The position numbers were made by a program, and so were the translations under genes. Positions 44,495-54,339 of a stretch of DNA of 64,000 nt are shown here, piece after piece; positions within the stretch are counted from its first letter, which is position 1; each line of letters opens with the position of its first letter. The stretch lies in the NCBI GenBank assembly GCA_012267415.1, contig JAAXGN010000015.1, positions 124,001 through 188,000 of the forward strand, written 5' to 3'. The notes under the pieces were generated by a model, which saw nothing but the letters and a program-made list of their open reading frames with translations, did no database searches and had not been told where the DNA came from. The stretch is from Candidatus Poribacteria bacterium. GTDB taxonomy: Bacteria > Poribacteria > WGA-4E > WGA-3G.

Positions 44495-44539
44495 GTGCCT
44501 TAAATGTACTTAAACTAATGTATTCAAACTAAGGTAAAC

Positions 44540-45565
44540 ATGAAAGCAGCACAATTTTACGGTGGCAAAGACATTAGGATTGAAACAGTTCCTGACCCGA
44601 TTCCTGAAACAGGACAGGTGTTAGTCAAGGTGGAAGCCGCTGGCATCTGTGGCAGTGATCTTCACGGATACCACCGTCAACCGGATAGACCTCTTCCACC
44701 CCGTATCGGTGGGCATGAATTAGCAGGAGAGATTATAGATATAGGTAAAGATGTTCTCAATCATAGATCAGGCGAACGGGTTGCGATTGAACCTATTAGT
44801 CCGTGCAACGACTGTCCGGAATGTTACAACGGATACTACAACATCTGTAGTAATTTACGGCACGCTGGAGGCGGTTTTGCTGAGTATATGGTCACCCGGG
44901 CAACGAATGCATATAAGATTCCGAATAGTGTATCGCATGAAGGTGGCGCGTTAGCAGAGGTATATGCAGTAGCGGTGCATGCTGTTAACAGAGCAATGGT
45001 CTCTCCTGGAGATCGCGTTGCAATTATTGGAAGTGGTCCGGTCGGTTTAACAATTGCACAAGTCGCAGATATTGCAGGAGCAACATCTATTGCTGTTTTA
45101 GGTAAACCAGATAATCCACTACAGATTGCTGAAAAGGCAGTCGGTGCTGTACCAATCAATGTTGATAAGACAGATGCTGTAGAGGCAGTTATGGATTGGA
45201 GCAAGGAACGCGGAGCAGATGTGGTGTTTGAGGCGGTCGGTGGCAAGGCAAATACTTTGGAACTGGCAACACAGGTAGCCGCTAAACGCGGACGAGTCTG
45301 CATGGTAGGAGGACATGGGGCACCACTCTCCTTCTCAGAACGATTCGCACGAAGCAAAGAACTGACTATCATTTGGTCATTCTGTTACGGTAGACGTGGA
45401 GGTAAAACCGAATTCCAGATAGCTATTGACCTTCTCGCTGCGGGTAAACTTGATCCAACCCTTCTTGTAACACATAGATTCAGTTTAGACGAAATAACGT
45501 GTGCTTTTGCTGTAGCATCCGGACGCGATGAACACGGTTCTGTCAAAGTTCTTGTGATGCCATAA
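44540..45565 (+). CDS. Zinc-dependent alcohol/polyol dehydrogenase (MDR family)
   Basis: The enzyme oxidises an alcohol or polyol with NAD(P). Catalytic-zinc ligands are visible in GICGSDLHGY (Cys37) and GGHELAGE (His61). The structural-zinc lobe is C-x-x-C-x-x-C...C (CNDCPECYNGYYNIC), and the nucleotide loop is IIGSGPVGLTIAQ. Length of 341 residues is normal. It resembles sorbitol and threonine dehydrogenases more than ethanol dehydrogenases. There is no strong ribosome binding site. It is followed 16 bases later by a ThuA-domain gene, a pairing common in sugar-degradation loci, so a sugar or polyol substrate is a reasonable inference. Confidence 0.9.
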   Translation: MKAAQFYGGKDIRIETVPDPIPETGQVLVKVEAAGICGSDLHGYHRQPDRPLPPRIGGHELAGEIIDIGKDVLNHRSGERVAIEPISPCNDCPECYNGYYNICSNLRHAGGGFAEYMVTRATNAYKIPNSVSHEGGALAEVYAVAVHAVNRAMVSPGDRVAIIGSGPVGLTIAQVADIAGATSIAVLGKPDNPLQIAEKAVGAVPINVDKTDAVEAVMDWSKERGADVVFEAVGGKANTLELATQVAAKRGRVCMVGGHGAPLSFSERFARSKELTIIWSFCYGRRGGKTEFQIAIDLLAAGKLDPTLLVTHRFSLDEITCAFAVASGRDEHGSVKVLVMP

Positions 45566-45581
45566 GATTAGGAGAGAAGAT

Positions 45582-46217
45582 ATGGAGAAACTTAATTCAC
45601 TTGTATTTGTTGGCACAGAAGGTAAATATCATGACCATGAGGGAAATGGAAAGTTCATTACTGCAATTCTAAATGACGCAGATGGTATCGCTGCTGATTT
45701 TTCACAGGATTATGAGGTGCTTGCAGATGGTCTTGATACATATCACGTTGTCCTCTTCTATACAGATGTAGGAGAACTTACAGAGCCACAAGAGACGGGT
45801 CTGCTAAACTATATACGAGCTGGTGGCGGATTCTTTGGACTGCACACCGCTGCAGCTTCCTTCAGAGAATCAGAACCGTATCATGAAATGCTGAACGGCT
45901 TCTTCAATGGTCATAGTCCTTATATGATCTTTACCGTCAATATAGATGACACTGAACATCCGATTACACAAGGTCTGGAAGATTTTGAGGTGGAAGATGA
46001 ACTCTACTATCTGAAGCACAATCCAGAAACTTCACATCATCTGATGGCAGCGTATGATCACACTAAAGACGAAACACACGTCATGGCATTCCACCATAAT
46101 TACGGAGCGGGCCGGATTTTCTATTTTGCATTGGGACACGATTTGGCAGTACTTGAAAATCCGAGTTTCCAGAAAATAATTCGTCGTGGCGTTATGTGGG
46201 TTGGAAAACGACTTTGA
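45582..46217 (+). CDS. ThuA-domain protein
   Basis: ThuA-like proteins have a glutamine-amidotransferase-like fold and occur in carbohydrate utilisation operons; trehalose utilisation gave the name. Here FVGTEGKYHDHEGNG, YIRAGGGFFGLHTAA and HPITQGL are typical, ending with GAGRIFYFALGHD. The 211-residue protein is a complete single domain without signal peptide. TTAGGAGAG precedes ATG 45582. It is co-directional with the zinc dehydrogenase and converges with ribF. A related domain forms the front of the secreted protein at 36155. Confidence 0.88.
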   Translation: MEKLNSLVFVGTEGKYHDHEGNGKFITAILNDADGIAADFSQDYEVLADGLDTYHVVLFYTDVGELTEPQETGLLNYIRAGGGFFGLHTAAASFRESEPYHEMLNGFFNGHSPYMIFTVNIDDTEHPITQGLEDFEVEDELYYLKHNPETSHHLMAAYDHTKDETHVMAFHHNYGAGRIFYFALGHDLAVLENPSFQKIIRRGVMWVGKRL

Positions 46218-46252
46218 TGTGTGGATGTATTGTCAAACCGATACAGTTGTCC

Positions 46253-47194
46253 CTATAGTTGCGTTTTCGGCTGCTGTGTAAGTATCTTATTTGCCGCGGC
46301 GATATCTCTATTTATCTGTTTGACAAGTGCATCCATATTAGAGAATTTCCGTTCACTTCGGATTTTCTGTATAAAGAACACTTCAATAGTTTCACCATAA
46401 ATCATCTCATCAAAATTGAAGAGGTGGCTTTCAACCTGAAATTTGGTTCCATTAAAGGTAGGTCGGATTCCGATATTCAACACACCATTTAACCACCGTT
46501 CACCCAATCTTGCGCGAATAGCATAGACACCATTCGGTGGACAGAGTTGTTCACCTGTCTCAATATTAGCAGTTGGGAAACCTAATTGCGTTCCTCTACC
46601 GTCACCGTGAACAATAGTACCACTCAATGAGTAGATTCTACCCAATAACTGTGATGCTAAACCGAGGTCGCCCCTTGCGATTGCCTCCCGAATGCGTGTG
46701 CTATGAACCGGTAAACCGTTCAACTCCGTGGGTGGAACAACCGTAACACCAAACTGGGATTGTTCTCCTATTGATTCTAACAGTTGTGCATTGCCTTCCC
46801 TATCTTTGCCAAATTGACATGCATAGCCAACAACTACATGTTTTGCGCGACACACATCCAATAATATCGTATCCACAAAAGCCTGGGGTGACATTGATGC
46901 AATGCGTTCATTAAAGTTCACAAATATTGCCATGTCTATCCCTATCTGTTCAAGGATTTCCACGCGTTTTGGTAAGCACATTAATACAGGCGGACATTTG
47001 TCGGGGGCAAGAAATGCAAGAGGATGGGGATAGAACCCGAATAGAACAGATGTAAGATTCTCAGTTTTCGCACATGTACGAACAGTTTCAAGAACTTGTT
47101 TGTGACCAATATGTATTCCATCAAACACACCAAACGTAACCACGGATTCTTGGTTTAATTTGGGTATGGACTCCAATTTATAATAAGTCTCCAC
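46253..47194 (-). CDS. ribF: Bifunctional riboflavin kinase / FAD synthetase
   Basis: RibF converts riboflavin to FMN and then FAD. The N-terminal nucleotidyltransferase half has VTFGVFDGIHIGHK. The C-terminal kinase half has GDGRGTQLGFPTAN, with the PTAN metal site. Length is 313 residues, complete. The start is GTG 47194 with GGAG eight bases upstream. It ends the cluster rimP-nusA-ylxR-infB-ylxP-rbfA-nrnA-ribF. In many bacteria truB lies between rbfA and ribF; here nrnA takes that position, and rpsO and pnp do not follow. Confidence 0.95.
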   Translation of the reverse strand: METYYKLESIPKLNQESVVTFGVFDGIHIGHKQVLETVRTCAKTENLTSVLFGFYPHPLAFLAPDKCPPVLMCLPKRVEILEQIGIDMAIFVNFNERIASMSPQAFVDTILLDVCRAKHVVVGYACQFGKDREGNAQLLESIGEQSQFGVTVVPPTELNGLPVHSTRIREAIARGDLGLASQLLGRIYSLSGTIVHGDGRGTQLGFPTANIETGEQLCPPNGVYAIRARLGERWLNGVLNIGIRPTFNGTKFQVESHLFNFDEMIYGETIEVFFIQKIRSERKFSNMDALVKQINRDIAAANKILTQQPKTQL

Positions 47195-47236
47195 AATTCT
47201 TCTCCAGGAGCAATTATTCCTTATCTTTTATATACC

Positions 47237-48211
47237 CTAATCTTTTATATAATGTTTCGCGCATTCAACAAGCATCCGAATGGAGTCGTCATAAGGATGG
47301 TTGATTCGGCATCCTGAAGCACGTTCATGACCACCGCCATTGAATTCCGATGCAAGAGCGGCAACATCAACCTTACCTTGGCTACGGAGACTCACTTTTG
47401 AATTACCGTCGGGTAGTTCACAAACACAAATCGCCACATCAACACTCTCTATTGCTTGAATCTGATTGACAAATCCTTCTACATCGTCCAATGTCGTTTT
47501 CGTCTTACCTAACATGGATTGTGTAATGAATATTGTAGCAACTTTACCATCAGCCGTGAGTTCTAAGGTGCGTAACGTTTCGTTCAATAAATGAATTTTC
47601 CCAAGTGGAATATGCTCAAATACATTGTTGTATACTTCATCTGGGGCAAAGTCACCTATCTCTATTAAATCTGCGGCAATGCGATGTGTTTCAGGTGTCG
47701 CATTGCTATATCGAAAACAACCGGTATCAAACATCAAACCGGTGTATAAACATATAGCAATCTCCTCATCAATTGCAATATTAGTCGTTTTGATAAAGTT
47801 GTAAATGATTTCAGATGTAGATGACACAGATGGTAAAACAATATTGTAGTCTCCAAAAGTTTCTGCCGTAATGTGGTGGTCAATATTTACGACAGCGTGT
47901 TTTGCTACCAATCTACTATTCAGGAATGGTCCTATACGTTCTCGTGAACTCGCGTCTAAGATTACAAATACATCCGGACGAAAGTTTACAGATGCTTGCG
48001 CATTTTCTATGTTTTCCCAGTATGGTAGAAACTGATACTTTTTTGGGACCGGATCAGTATTAAATAACCTTACAGTTTTACCTAACTTTCTGAGAAATAA
48101 TGATAACGCTAATTCCGACCCGATAGCATCTCCATCTGGATTGACGTGTGTAGAAAGGGAAAACCTTTCGTGTCGATGAAAAAGCGTAAGGAGTGCTCGA
48201 AAACTATCCAT
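47237..48211 (-). CDS. nrnA: Oligoribonuclease / pAp phosphatase NrnA
   Basis: NrnA degrades 2-5-nt RNA and dephosphorylates pAp. The DHH domain shows STHVNPDGDAIGSE and VNIDHHITAE, and the DHHA1 domain ends FNGGGHERASGC. The 324-residue length is normal. ATG 48211 follows immediately after the rbfA stop (TAGATG), so translation is coupled. Its place between rbfA and ribF is common in Gram-positives and in several deep-branching phyla. Confidence 0.94.
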   Translation of the reverse strand: MDSFRALLTLFHRHERFSLSTHVNPDGDAIGSELALSLFLRKLGKTVRLFNTDPVPKKYQFLPYWENIENAQASVNFRPDVFVILDASSRERIGPFLNSRLVAKHAVVNIDHHITAETFGDYNIVLPSVSSTSEIIYNFIKTTNIAIDEEIAICLYTGLMFDTGCFRYSNATPETHRIAADLIEIGDFAPDEVYNNVFEHIPLGKIHLLNETLRTLELTADGKVATIFITQSMLGKTKTTLDDVEGFVNQIQAIESVDVAICVCELPDGNSKVSLRSQGKVDVAALASEFNGGGHERASGCRINHPYDDSIRMLVECAKHYIKD

Positions 48212-48592
48212 CTAACTTATTTCTTGACCGGTAGTGTTCGACACATCTTCATCCTCAATCTGTTTGAGGAGTCCATCAATCTTCATGAGATGATCCACGG
48301 AATCGTCTAAATTAAAACGGAGTTCTGGCGAATATCTCAGTGCTAACCGACGGCTGATTTCACGTCTGATGAAGCCTGAAGCACTCTTCAATCCAACGAG
48401 TGTGTCTTCTTTGTCTTCAATATTACCAATGACGCTTACGTTCACATCAACATATTTTAGGTCTGAGGACACGTCAACATGTGTGATGGTACAAAAGGCG
48501 ATACGCGGATCTTTTACAACACGATGAATGATCTCACTCAATTCTCTTTGAATAAGTGCCCCGACTCTATCCTGTCTTCTATTCTCTAACAT
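48212..48592 (-). CDS. rbfA: Ribosome-binding factor A
   Basis: RbfA assists late maturation of the 30S subunit by binding 16S rRNA. The KH-like fold shows RVGALIQRELSEII, DPRIAFCTITHVDVS and the C-terminal LRFNLDDSVDH. I use ATG 48592 with GGAAGG ten bases upstream; the frame continues to a TTG at 48610. At 126 residues the length is typical. It follows ylxP after 143 bases and is directly joined to nrnA. Confidence 0.94.
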   Translation of the reverse strand: MLENRRQDRVGALIQRELSEIIHRVVKDPRIAFCTITHVDVSSDLKYVDVNVSVIGNIEDKEDTLVGLKSASGFIRREISRRLALRYSPELRFNLDDSVDHLMKIDGLLKQIEDEDVSNTTGQEIS

Positions 48593-48735
48593 GCTCGTTG
48601 ATCCTTCCAATTTCGGTTGAAATTACAGACCTTTAGAACTGTTACCTGTAATGTTCCAATCTTATGTCCTGCCATTTTTGTATACGATATATTGACAGTT
48701 TTGTAAATGTTTCGTACACTATGGTGCCGTTCTTG

Positions 48736-49020
48736 TTAGAAAAAAAACTCTGTCTCATAATCAAGCAATACTACCGATGTATTCTCTTCAATAAATCTAA
48801 CGCTTTTTGCGATGATTTGACTTACAAACTTCTGTTCATTTGCGACAGAAACCGCTGCTAAAATAGCAGATTGATGCATATCCTGTGCCTCAATTTCGGC
48901 AATTGCAATATTAAATTTATTTCTGAGCCGCGTGATAATACTCTTGATAACCCGTCGTTTATCCTTTAAGGATCGACTCTCTGGTAGATATAATTTAACT
49001 CTGCAAACACCAATATGCAT
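48736..49020 (-). CDS. ylxP: YlxP-like protein (DUF503)
   Basis: YlxP is a small protein conserved between infB and rbfA in many bacteria and implicated in ribosome function. The 94 residues begin MHIGVCRVKLYLPESRSLKDKR as usual (only the first 20 or so residues are characteristic) with the SLKDKR mark, and continue with VAIAE-type strand residues (FNIAIAEIEAQD). The gene lies 128 bases after infB and 143 before rbfA, in the expected place. Confidence 0.9.
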   Translation of the reverse strand: MHIGVCRVKLYLPESRSLKDKRRVIKSIITRLRNKFNIAIAEIEAQDMHQSAILAAVSVANEQKFVSQIIAKSVRFIEENTSVVLLDYETEFFF

Positions 49021-49148
49021 TTCTATCTTGCAATTCTATTGTTGACATAATTGTTGACATAAAGGATTTATTTTAACAACGCCAGAAATTAACTTTAAGA
49101 TACGATAAAAGGGAGATTTTAGAAGTAAATACGTATGACTTAGAAGTT

Positions 49149-51266
49149 CTATTGAAGTGTTCTCGCTACGTGTTCATGCACGAAACATTCCAATACATCC
49201 CCAACTTTAATGTCATCAAATTCGTCGATACCGATTCCGCATTCATAATTCGCTTGTACTTCATTCACGTTATCTTTAAAACGTCTGAGTGAGTCGACCT
49301 TTCCTTCGTAAATCATGCGGTTATCTCGTAGAACCCGTAAGGGTTGGTTGAATGTAATTCTTCCCCAGTTGACATAACTGCCAGCAACGGATCCGATACG
49401 TGGTGCCTTGAATATCTCTCTGACTTCTGCACGTCCAATGATTACTTCCTTGACTTCTGGTTCTAATAAACCTTCCATCGCTGAACGTATATCGGAGAGG
49501 ATATCGTAAATCACAGTATAGGTGCGGACATCAATCCCTTCAGCTTCTGTGGCTTGTACAGCTTCTGTTGTTGGATGCACGTTGAATCCGATGACGATAG
49601 CATCAGAGGCGGATGCGAGTAGAATGTCAGTCTCCGTAATACCGCCTGTTGCTTCGTGAATAATGTTTATTTTAACTTCTGTTGTACTCAGTTTTAGTAA
49701 TGATTCAGATATGGCTTGTACAGAGCCTTGAACATCACCTTTTATGATAACATTTAGTTCTTTTATTTCTCCTTCCTGAATCTGTTGGAACAGGTCGTCC
49801 AGACTAACGTGACTATGTGCACCGAGTTTTGAAATTCTGTATTGGTCTTGTCGTTCCTCACTGATAGCACGTGCATCTTTTTCAGATTCCAGAGCATAGA
49901 AGATGTCGCCTGCTTCCGGTACACCTGTAAAACCGAGGATGACGACAGGTGTTGATGGTCCGGCTTCCTTAATCCGCTTCCCATCATCACTCATCATGGC
50001 TCTAACTCTTCCTGAGTAACGGCCAGAAACGAAGGAATCCCCGACTCTAAGCGTCCCGCTTTGTACCAAAACGGTTGCGACGGGTCCGCGTTCTTTGTCC
50101 ACTTGTGCCTCAATAACGACCCCGCGTGCAAGTTTATATGGATTTGCCTTTAATTCCAATAATGCTGCTTCTAATAGGAGCATTTCCAGCAATAGGTCGA
50201 TTCCTGTTCCTTCTACAGCGGATATCTCAACACAGATCGTTTGACCACCCCAATCTTCTGGAACAAGGTCGTTCTCAACCAGCTGCTGTTTGACATAGTC
50301 TGGACGTGCACCGGGAACATCCATTTTATTAATTGCGACAACGATAGGCACTTTTGCAGCCTTTGCATGACTTATTGCCTCTATAGTTTGTGGCATTACC
50401 CCATCATCAGCAGCGACGATTAAGACAACGATGTCAGTAGCCTCTGCCCCACGGGCCCGCATTGCTGTGAATGCTGCGTGCCCTGGTGTATCCAGAAACA
50501 CGATGTTTCCATTTTCTAATTCAACGTGATACGCACCGATGTGCTGTGTAATGTTACCCTCTTCGGATTCACTCACGTTTGATTCTCGGATAGAGTCCAA
50601 AAGCGATGTCTTCCCGTGGTCAACGTGCCCCATAATCGTGATAACGGGAGAACGCGGCACCAATAATTCTGGTGGATCCTCCTCATCTAACAAGAGTTCC
50701 TCTTCAAGTGTTTTTTCTTTTACAACATTAAAGTCAAACTGTTCACCTAAGACTAACAATGTTTGGTAATCCAAACTCTGATTAATGGATGCCATTATCT
50801 TCAGTTTCATCAGTTGCATAATCAGCTGTGTAGGCTGCAGTCCGAGCAAGGAGGCGAGCTCTCCGACGGTTGTTCCTTCTTGAATTTTCAAGGTGCCATC
50901 ATCAGATGTTTCTTCAACGTGTATTGTATTATCATCCGGGACGAGATCTTCTTGTGAAATTGTTTCGTCTCTTGCCTTGATTTTATCTTTGGATTTCTGT
51001 TCTTGGGCCGGTTTCTGTTCTTGAGTTCTTCTTTCTGTGGTTCCTTTTTCCTGTTCTCTAATAATATCTTCCTCTGGATTCAGTTCGGATTCGACCAGCA
51101 TAATAGTTTCTGGATCCAACGTGCTCATATGGTTTGAAATTGCAACCCCCAAGTCGTTGAGAAAGGATATTAGTTCCTTGCTACTCATACCGTGTCGCTT
51201 GGCTAATTCGTAGACTCTTACATTTTGACTTGGCGTTGTTTTAGTTTGCTGTTTCTTTTTTCTCAT
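49149..51266 (-). CDS. infB: Translation initiation factor IF-2
   Basis: IF-2 is the GTPase that places initiator tRNA on the 30S subunit and joins the subunits. An N-terminal IF2_N domain ([16 protein letters not shown], residues 18-33) is followed by a charged linker and a second N-type region. The G domain has GHVDHGKT at 213-220, DTPGHA and NKMD. The C-terminal beta-barrel domains are complete, for 705 residues in all. It overlaps ylxR by four bases (ATGA). The linker (70-115) is short, and the protein is thus compact for IF-2. Confidence 0.97.
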   Translation of the reverse strand: MRKKKQQTKTTPSQNVRVYELAKRHGMSSKELISFLNDLGVAISNHMSTLDPETIMLVESELNPEEDIIREQEKGTTERRTQEQKPAQEQKSKDKIKARDETISQEDLVPDDNTIHVEETSDDGTLKIQEGTTVGELASLLGLQPTQLIMQLMKLKIMASINQSLDYQTLLVLGEQFDFNVVKEKTLEEELLLDEEDPPELLVPRSPVITIMGHVDHGKTSLLDSIRESNVSESEEGNITQHIGAYHVELENGNIVFLDTPGHAAFTAMRARGAEATDIVVLIVAADDGVMPQTIEAISHAKAAKVPIVVAINKMDVPGARPDYVKQQLVENDLVPEDWGGQTICVEISAVEGTGIDLLLEMLLLEAALLELKANPYKLARGVVIEAQVDKERGPVATVLVQSGTLRVGDSFVSGRYSGRVRAMMSDDGKRIKEAGPSTPVVILGFTGVPEAGDIFYALESEKDARAISEERQDQYRISKLGAHSHVSLDDLFQQIQEGEIKELNVIIKGDVQGSVQAISESLLKLSTTEVKINIIHEATGGITETDILLASASDAIVIGFNVHPTTEAVQATEAEGIDVRTYTVIYDILSDIRSAMEGLLEPEVKEVIIGRAEVREIFKAPRIGSVAGSYVNWGRITFNQPLRVLRDNRMIYEGKVDSLRRFKDNVNEVQANYECGIGIDEFDDIKVGDVLECFVHEHVARTLQ

Positions 51267-51544
51267 CGGTGATTCTCCTTTTCAATAAGTGTCTGTTGAA
51301 ATTCGGAGATGGCCGATTTCGACAGTTGCACTTGTAGCAGTGCGTTTATCCGCTTAGGTGTCTTAAAGGCGTTCTCAATACAAGACTTTGAATGACAGAG
51401 ATATGCACTCCTTCCAGGGAGCTTCTTTGATCCTTCAATTTCAAGTATTTGACCTGCGTTACACACAAAACGAATTAGTGTTTTCTGTGGAAATTTACTT
51501 CTACACCCAATACATGTGCGAATGGGTGTTTTGGTTTTTTGCAT
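51263..51544 (-). CDS. ylxR: YlxR-family RNA-binding protein
   Basis: YlxR (also RnpM) is a small nucleic-acid-binding protein found between nusA and infB. The marks IRTCIGCRSKFPQ and GRSAYLCHSKSCIENA are present, with four Cys. At 93 residues it is normal. Its stop overlaps the infB start by four bases, so the two are translationally coupled. It follows nusA after 89 bases. Confidence 0.93.
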   Translation of the reverse strand: MQKTKTPIRTCIGCRSKFPQKTLIRFVCNAGQILEIEGSKKLPGRSAYLCHSKSCIENAFKTPKRINALLQVQLSKSAISEFQQTLIEKENHR

Positions 51545-51633
51545 TGGTAGATTGACACCCTTATTTGCCGTTATGGTCTGTAGAATTGTTCGTTTAATTA
51601 ATCAATTACATTATACAGCGTGTGATTACAACC

Positions 51634-52872
51634 TTAACTATCTTCAGTTTCATCAGACGGGTCCGAATTAACTTGTACGTTTGTTTCGCTTTCAGTCTGA
51701 ACTTCTTCCTCTATATGATTTGTAGTTTCGTCTGGCGAATCTTCTTCGTTGTCATCCTGTGTATCATCGGAATCGTTTTTAAAGATGTTATCCAATGTTA
51801 CGGGTGCTTCAGTTTCGCTTTTTATGTCTATGTTCCATCCGGTCAATTTTGCGACAAGTCTTGCATTCTGTCCTCTTCTTCCAATAGCAAGTGATAATTC
51901 CTCGTCAGCGACGACAACGATCGCGCTCATATTTTCTTCGTTGAGTTCCACTCTGCGTATCTGTTTTGCTGGTTTTAGAGAATTGGTTATATAGATTGTC
52001 GGGTCTTCGCTCCAATCCACGAAATCAATTTTTTCATTTTTTAGTTCCTGTACCATGGCCCGTACACGATTTCCTCTGACCCCGACGCATGTGCCGACTG
52101 CATCTATACCTTCCTCGGTTGCTACGACAGCGACTTTTGCACGGTATCCGGGTTCACGTGCGACAGCCATAACTCTTACCTGTCCTTCGTATACCTCTGG
52201 TATTTCCTGCTCACATAACATCGTGATAAGGTCAGGGTGTGTTCTTGAGACAACGATCTGTTCGCCTGTGACTTCGTTCTTTACCTCTAAAATGAGACAA
52301 CGTATTGCTTCCCCTCTATTGTAACGGTGTGTCTGGGGTATCTGACTTGCTGGTAAAAGAGCTTCTGCACGTAAGACATCTGTCCTTTCTAAATCAACGA
52401 TTGCATTGGGTCCATCGTATCTTTGTAAGTAGCCGACAACTATGTCCCCTTCGCGTCCTTCAAATTCATTGTATACCTGTTCGCGTTCAGCTTCCCTCAG
52501 TTTTCCGAGTAGTATCTGTCGTCCCAATTGTGCTTGGATTCGTCCGAATTCTTCAGGATTGATTTCTACTTCAACCGTATCCCCGATTTGTGCTTCTGGA
52601 TCAAGCTTCTGTGCTTCCTCAATAGGAATCTCAGTAGAGAAATCCCGCATAATGTTTACAACTCTCTTCGGAACGGTACATTTTATCTTTTCTTCTTCAA
52701 GTTGAATATCGATTGATACTTTCGCCTCTGGCCCGTAATGTCTTAGAGCAATTACGCGTAAAGCATCTTCTATTGCTTTGACAAAAACATCCTCAGGTAG
52801 ATCGGTATGTCCCATCATCTGTCGAATAGAGTTTTGTAGACTTTCTCTTTTCTTTTCTGTTTTTTGTTTCAT
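51634..52872 (-). CDS. nusA: Transcription elongation/antitermination factor NusA
   Basis: NusA modulates RNA polymerase pausing, termination and antitermination. The N-terminal polymerase-binding domain (1-125) is followed by the S1 domain (VVGYLQRYDGPNAIVDL) and two KH domains (VGVRGNRVRAMVQEL and LAIGRRGQNARLVAKLTGW). A short acidic tail of about 65 residues rich in Asp, Glu and Ser ends the chain. It has 412 residues. GGAGAAAT lies before ATG 52872. It follows rimP, 45 bases away. Confidence 0.97.
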   Translation of the reverse strand: MKQKTEKKRESLQNSIRQMMGHTDLPEDVFVKAIEDALRVIALRHYGPEAKVSIDIQLEEEKIKCTVPKRVVNIMRDFSTEIPIEEAQKLDPEAQIGDTVEVEINPEEFGRIQAQLGRQILLGKLREAEREQVYNEFEGREGDIVVGYLQRYDGPNAIVDLERTDVLRAEALLPASQIPQTHRYNRGEAIRCLILEVKNEVTGEQIVVSRTHPDLITMLCEQEIPEVYEGQVRVMAVAREPGYRAKVAVVATEEGIDAVGTCVGVRGNRVRAMVQELKNEKIDFVDWSEDPTIYITNSLKPAKQIRRVELNEENMSAIVVVADEELSLAIGRRGQNARLVAKLTGWNIDIKSETEAPVTLDNIFKNDSDDTQDDNEEDSPDETTNHIEEEVQTESETNVQVNSDPSDETEDS

Positions 52873-52917
52873 ATTTCTCCTATTCCTGACACATCTTAAT
52901 ATTTGTGTGTCTTCTGA

Positions 52918-53379
52918 TCACCAGATCAGTTGAATGTGCCCTTTATAAATATCTGAGATTTTAATTTGCACAGTTTGACCGGTTATTTCTTCCAAAACAA
53001 CATGGCTATCAACGACCTCTGCTATATTTCCTTCTACTTCATTCATCTGACCATCTTTTGAAGTGGTCTGAATCTGAACGTTTCTACCAAGATTTCTCTT
53101 GAAGTCTGCTTCTGTTCTCAAGGGACGGTCAAGACCGGGTGAAGCAATTTCTAACTGTTTATATTCGGTTAATAGTTGATGCACCTCCAATATTGGACGG
53201 ACTGCTTGATCAAGATACTTACAGTCGGAAACTGCTAAGCCGCCATCTTTATGTATCAACAGTCTGAGTGTTCTGTTTCTGTTTCCTCCTGCTGTTTCTA
53301 CGTCCACTAATTCATATCCTTCTGTTTGAAGAAAGGTTTCTAACAATTCTGTAACTTTAGTTTCTATGCCTTCAATCAT
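52918..53379 (-). CDS. rimP: Ribosome maturation factor RimP
   Basis: RimP acts in 30S maturation. The 153-residue protein has the usual N-terminal domain (GYELVDVETAGG, RTLRLLIHKDGG, VSDCKYL) with SPGLDRPLR at the domain boundary, and a C-terminal Sm-like domain. It is the first gene of the rimP-nusA-infB cluster. The likely promoter is about 410 bases upstream at 53788-53816, leaving a long leader that contains a palindromic repeat. Confidence 0.95.
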   Translation of the reverse strand: MIEGIETKVTELLETFLQTEGYELVDVETAGGNRNRTLRLLIHKDGGLAVSDCKYLDQAVRPILEVHQLLTEYKQLEIASPGLDRPLRTEADFKRNLGRNVQIQTTSKDGQMNEVEGNIAEVVDSHVVLEEITGQTVQIKISDIYKGHIQLIW

Positions 53380-53787
53380 TATTCTGCCCTATATATAGTG
53401 AACTCAAAATAATAAATCACGTTTTGATAGACGGGCGAGGTGACCTCGCCCCCACGAACAACCCTTTGTTAAAGGAAAAGTGTGTACTTAATTGTTAGTT
53501 TCACCATAAATAAAAAACGCGATTGTTCTCGGTTGTAGCGAGTCCTCGCGGTTCTTCAATAGCAGTTTGCCAATTCCCTTAAGTGGAAATAGACCACTGC
53601 TTTTACTACTGTATCAGCAGCATTCTAACTTTGACTATCAAACCTTTATATTTGCATGTTACTGCTTTCCTTGTTGGGAATCAAGTCAAATTCAAGATCC
53701 ACACTTATGTGTTTAGCAAAACTTAATAACATCACCGCATAGGTCCTAATGAAAAAGGTTGTCATTTAAGACGTAAGATATTAATAT
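53380..53787. other. Long untranslated region before rimP
   Basis: About 400 bases without a gene separate rimP from its best promoter. A palindromic core repeat, GGGCGAGGT-G-ACCTCGCCC, lies at 53433-53451. The rest is AT-rich with no frame that looks coding. It would be the 5' leader of the rimP operon transcript if the promoter at 53788-53816 is used. Confidence 0.45.
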
Positions 53788-53816
53788 AGTTTAATCTATC
53801 TAAAGGATTTTGTCAA
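53788..53816 (-). promoter_or_regulatory. Putative promoter of the rimP-nusA-infB operon
   Basis: On the minus strand a perfect TTGACA (53816-53811) is followed after 17 bases by TAAACT (53793-53788). It is the best promoter in the 520-base gap and points to rimP. Confidence 0.55.
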
Positions 53817-53835
53817 GGTTAATTTTTTATCTTTT

Positions 53836-53873
53836 GAAAAAAGTAAGGACAAGTATGATTACCTGTCCTTACT
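53836..53873 (-). terminator. Intrinsic terminator after glnB
   Basis: Read on the minus strand, AGTAAGGACA and TGTCCTTACT form a perfect 10-bp stem with a 12-base loop, followed by six T. It lies 30 bases after the glnB stop and ends the glnA-glnB transcript. Confidence 0.85.
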
Positions 53874-53903
53874 AAATTAACGCTATGTTTTACAGCAATA
53901 TAC

Positions 53904-54260
<357 letters not shown>

Positions 54261-54339
54261 CTACGCAAATTGGATAGGGTTGTCTTGGCGGATACAGAGA
54301 TTCGCCGTAAGGTTTCATAAAAGATATTGTGAGCAGCTT

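Noticed and set aside
46253-48212. Missing truB in the rbfA-ribF interval as a sign of gene loss
   Set aside because: truB is absent from this position in many phyla and may be elsewhere; the gap is filled by nrnA, a common arrangement.
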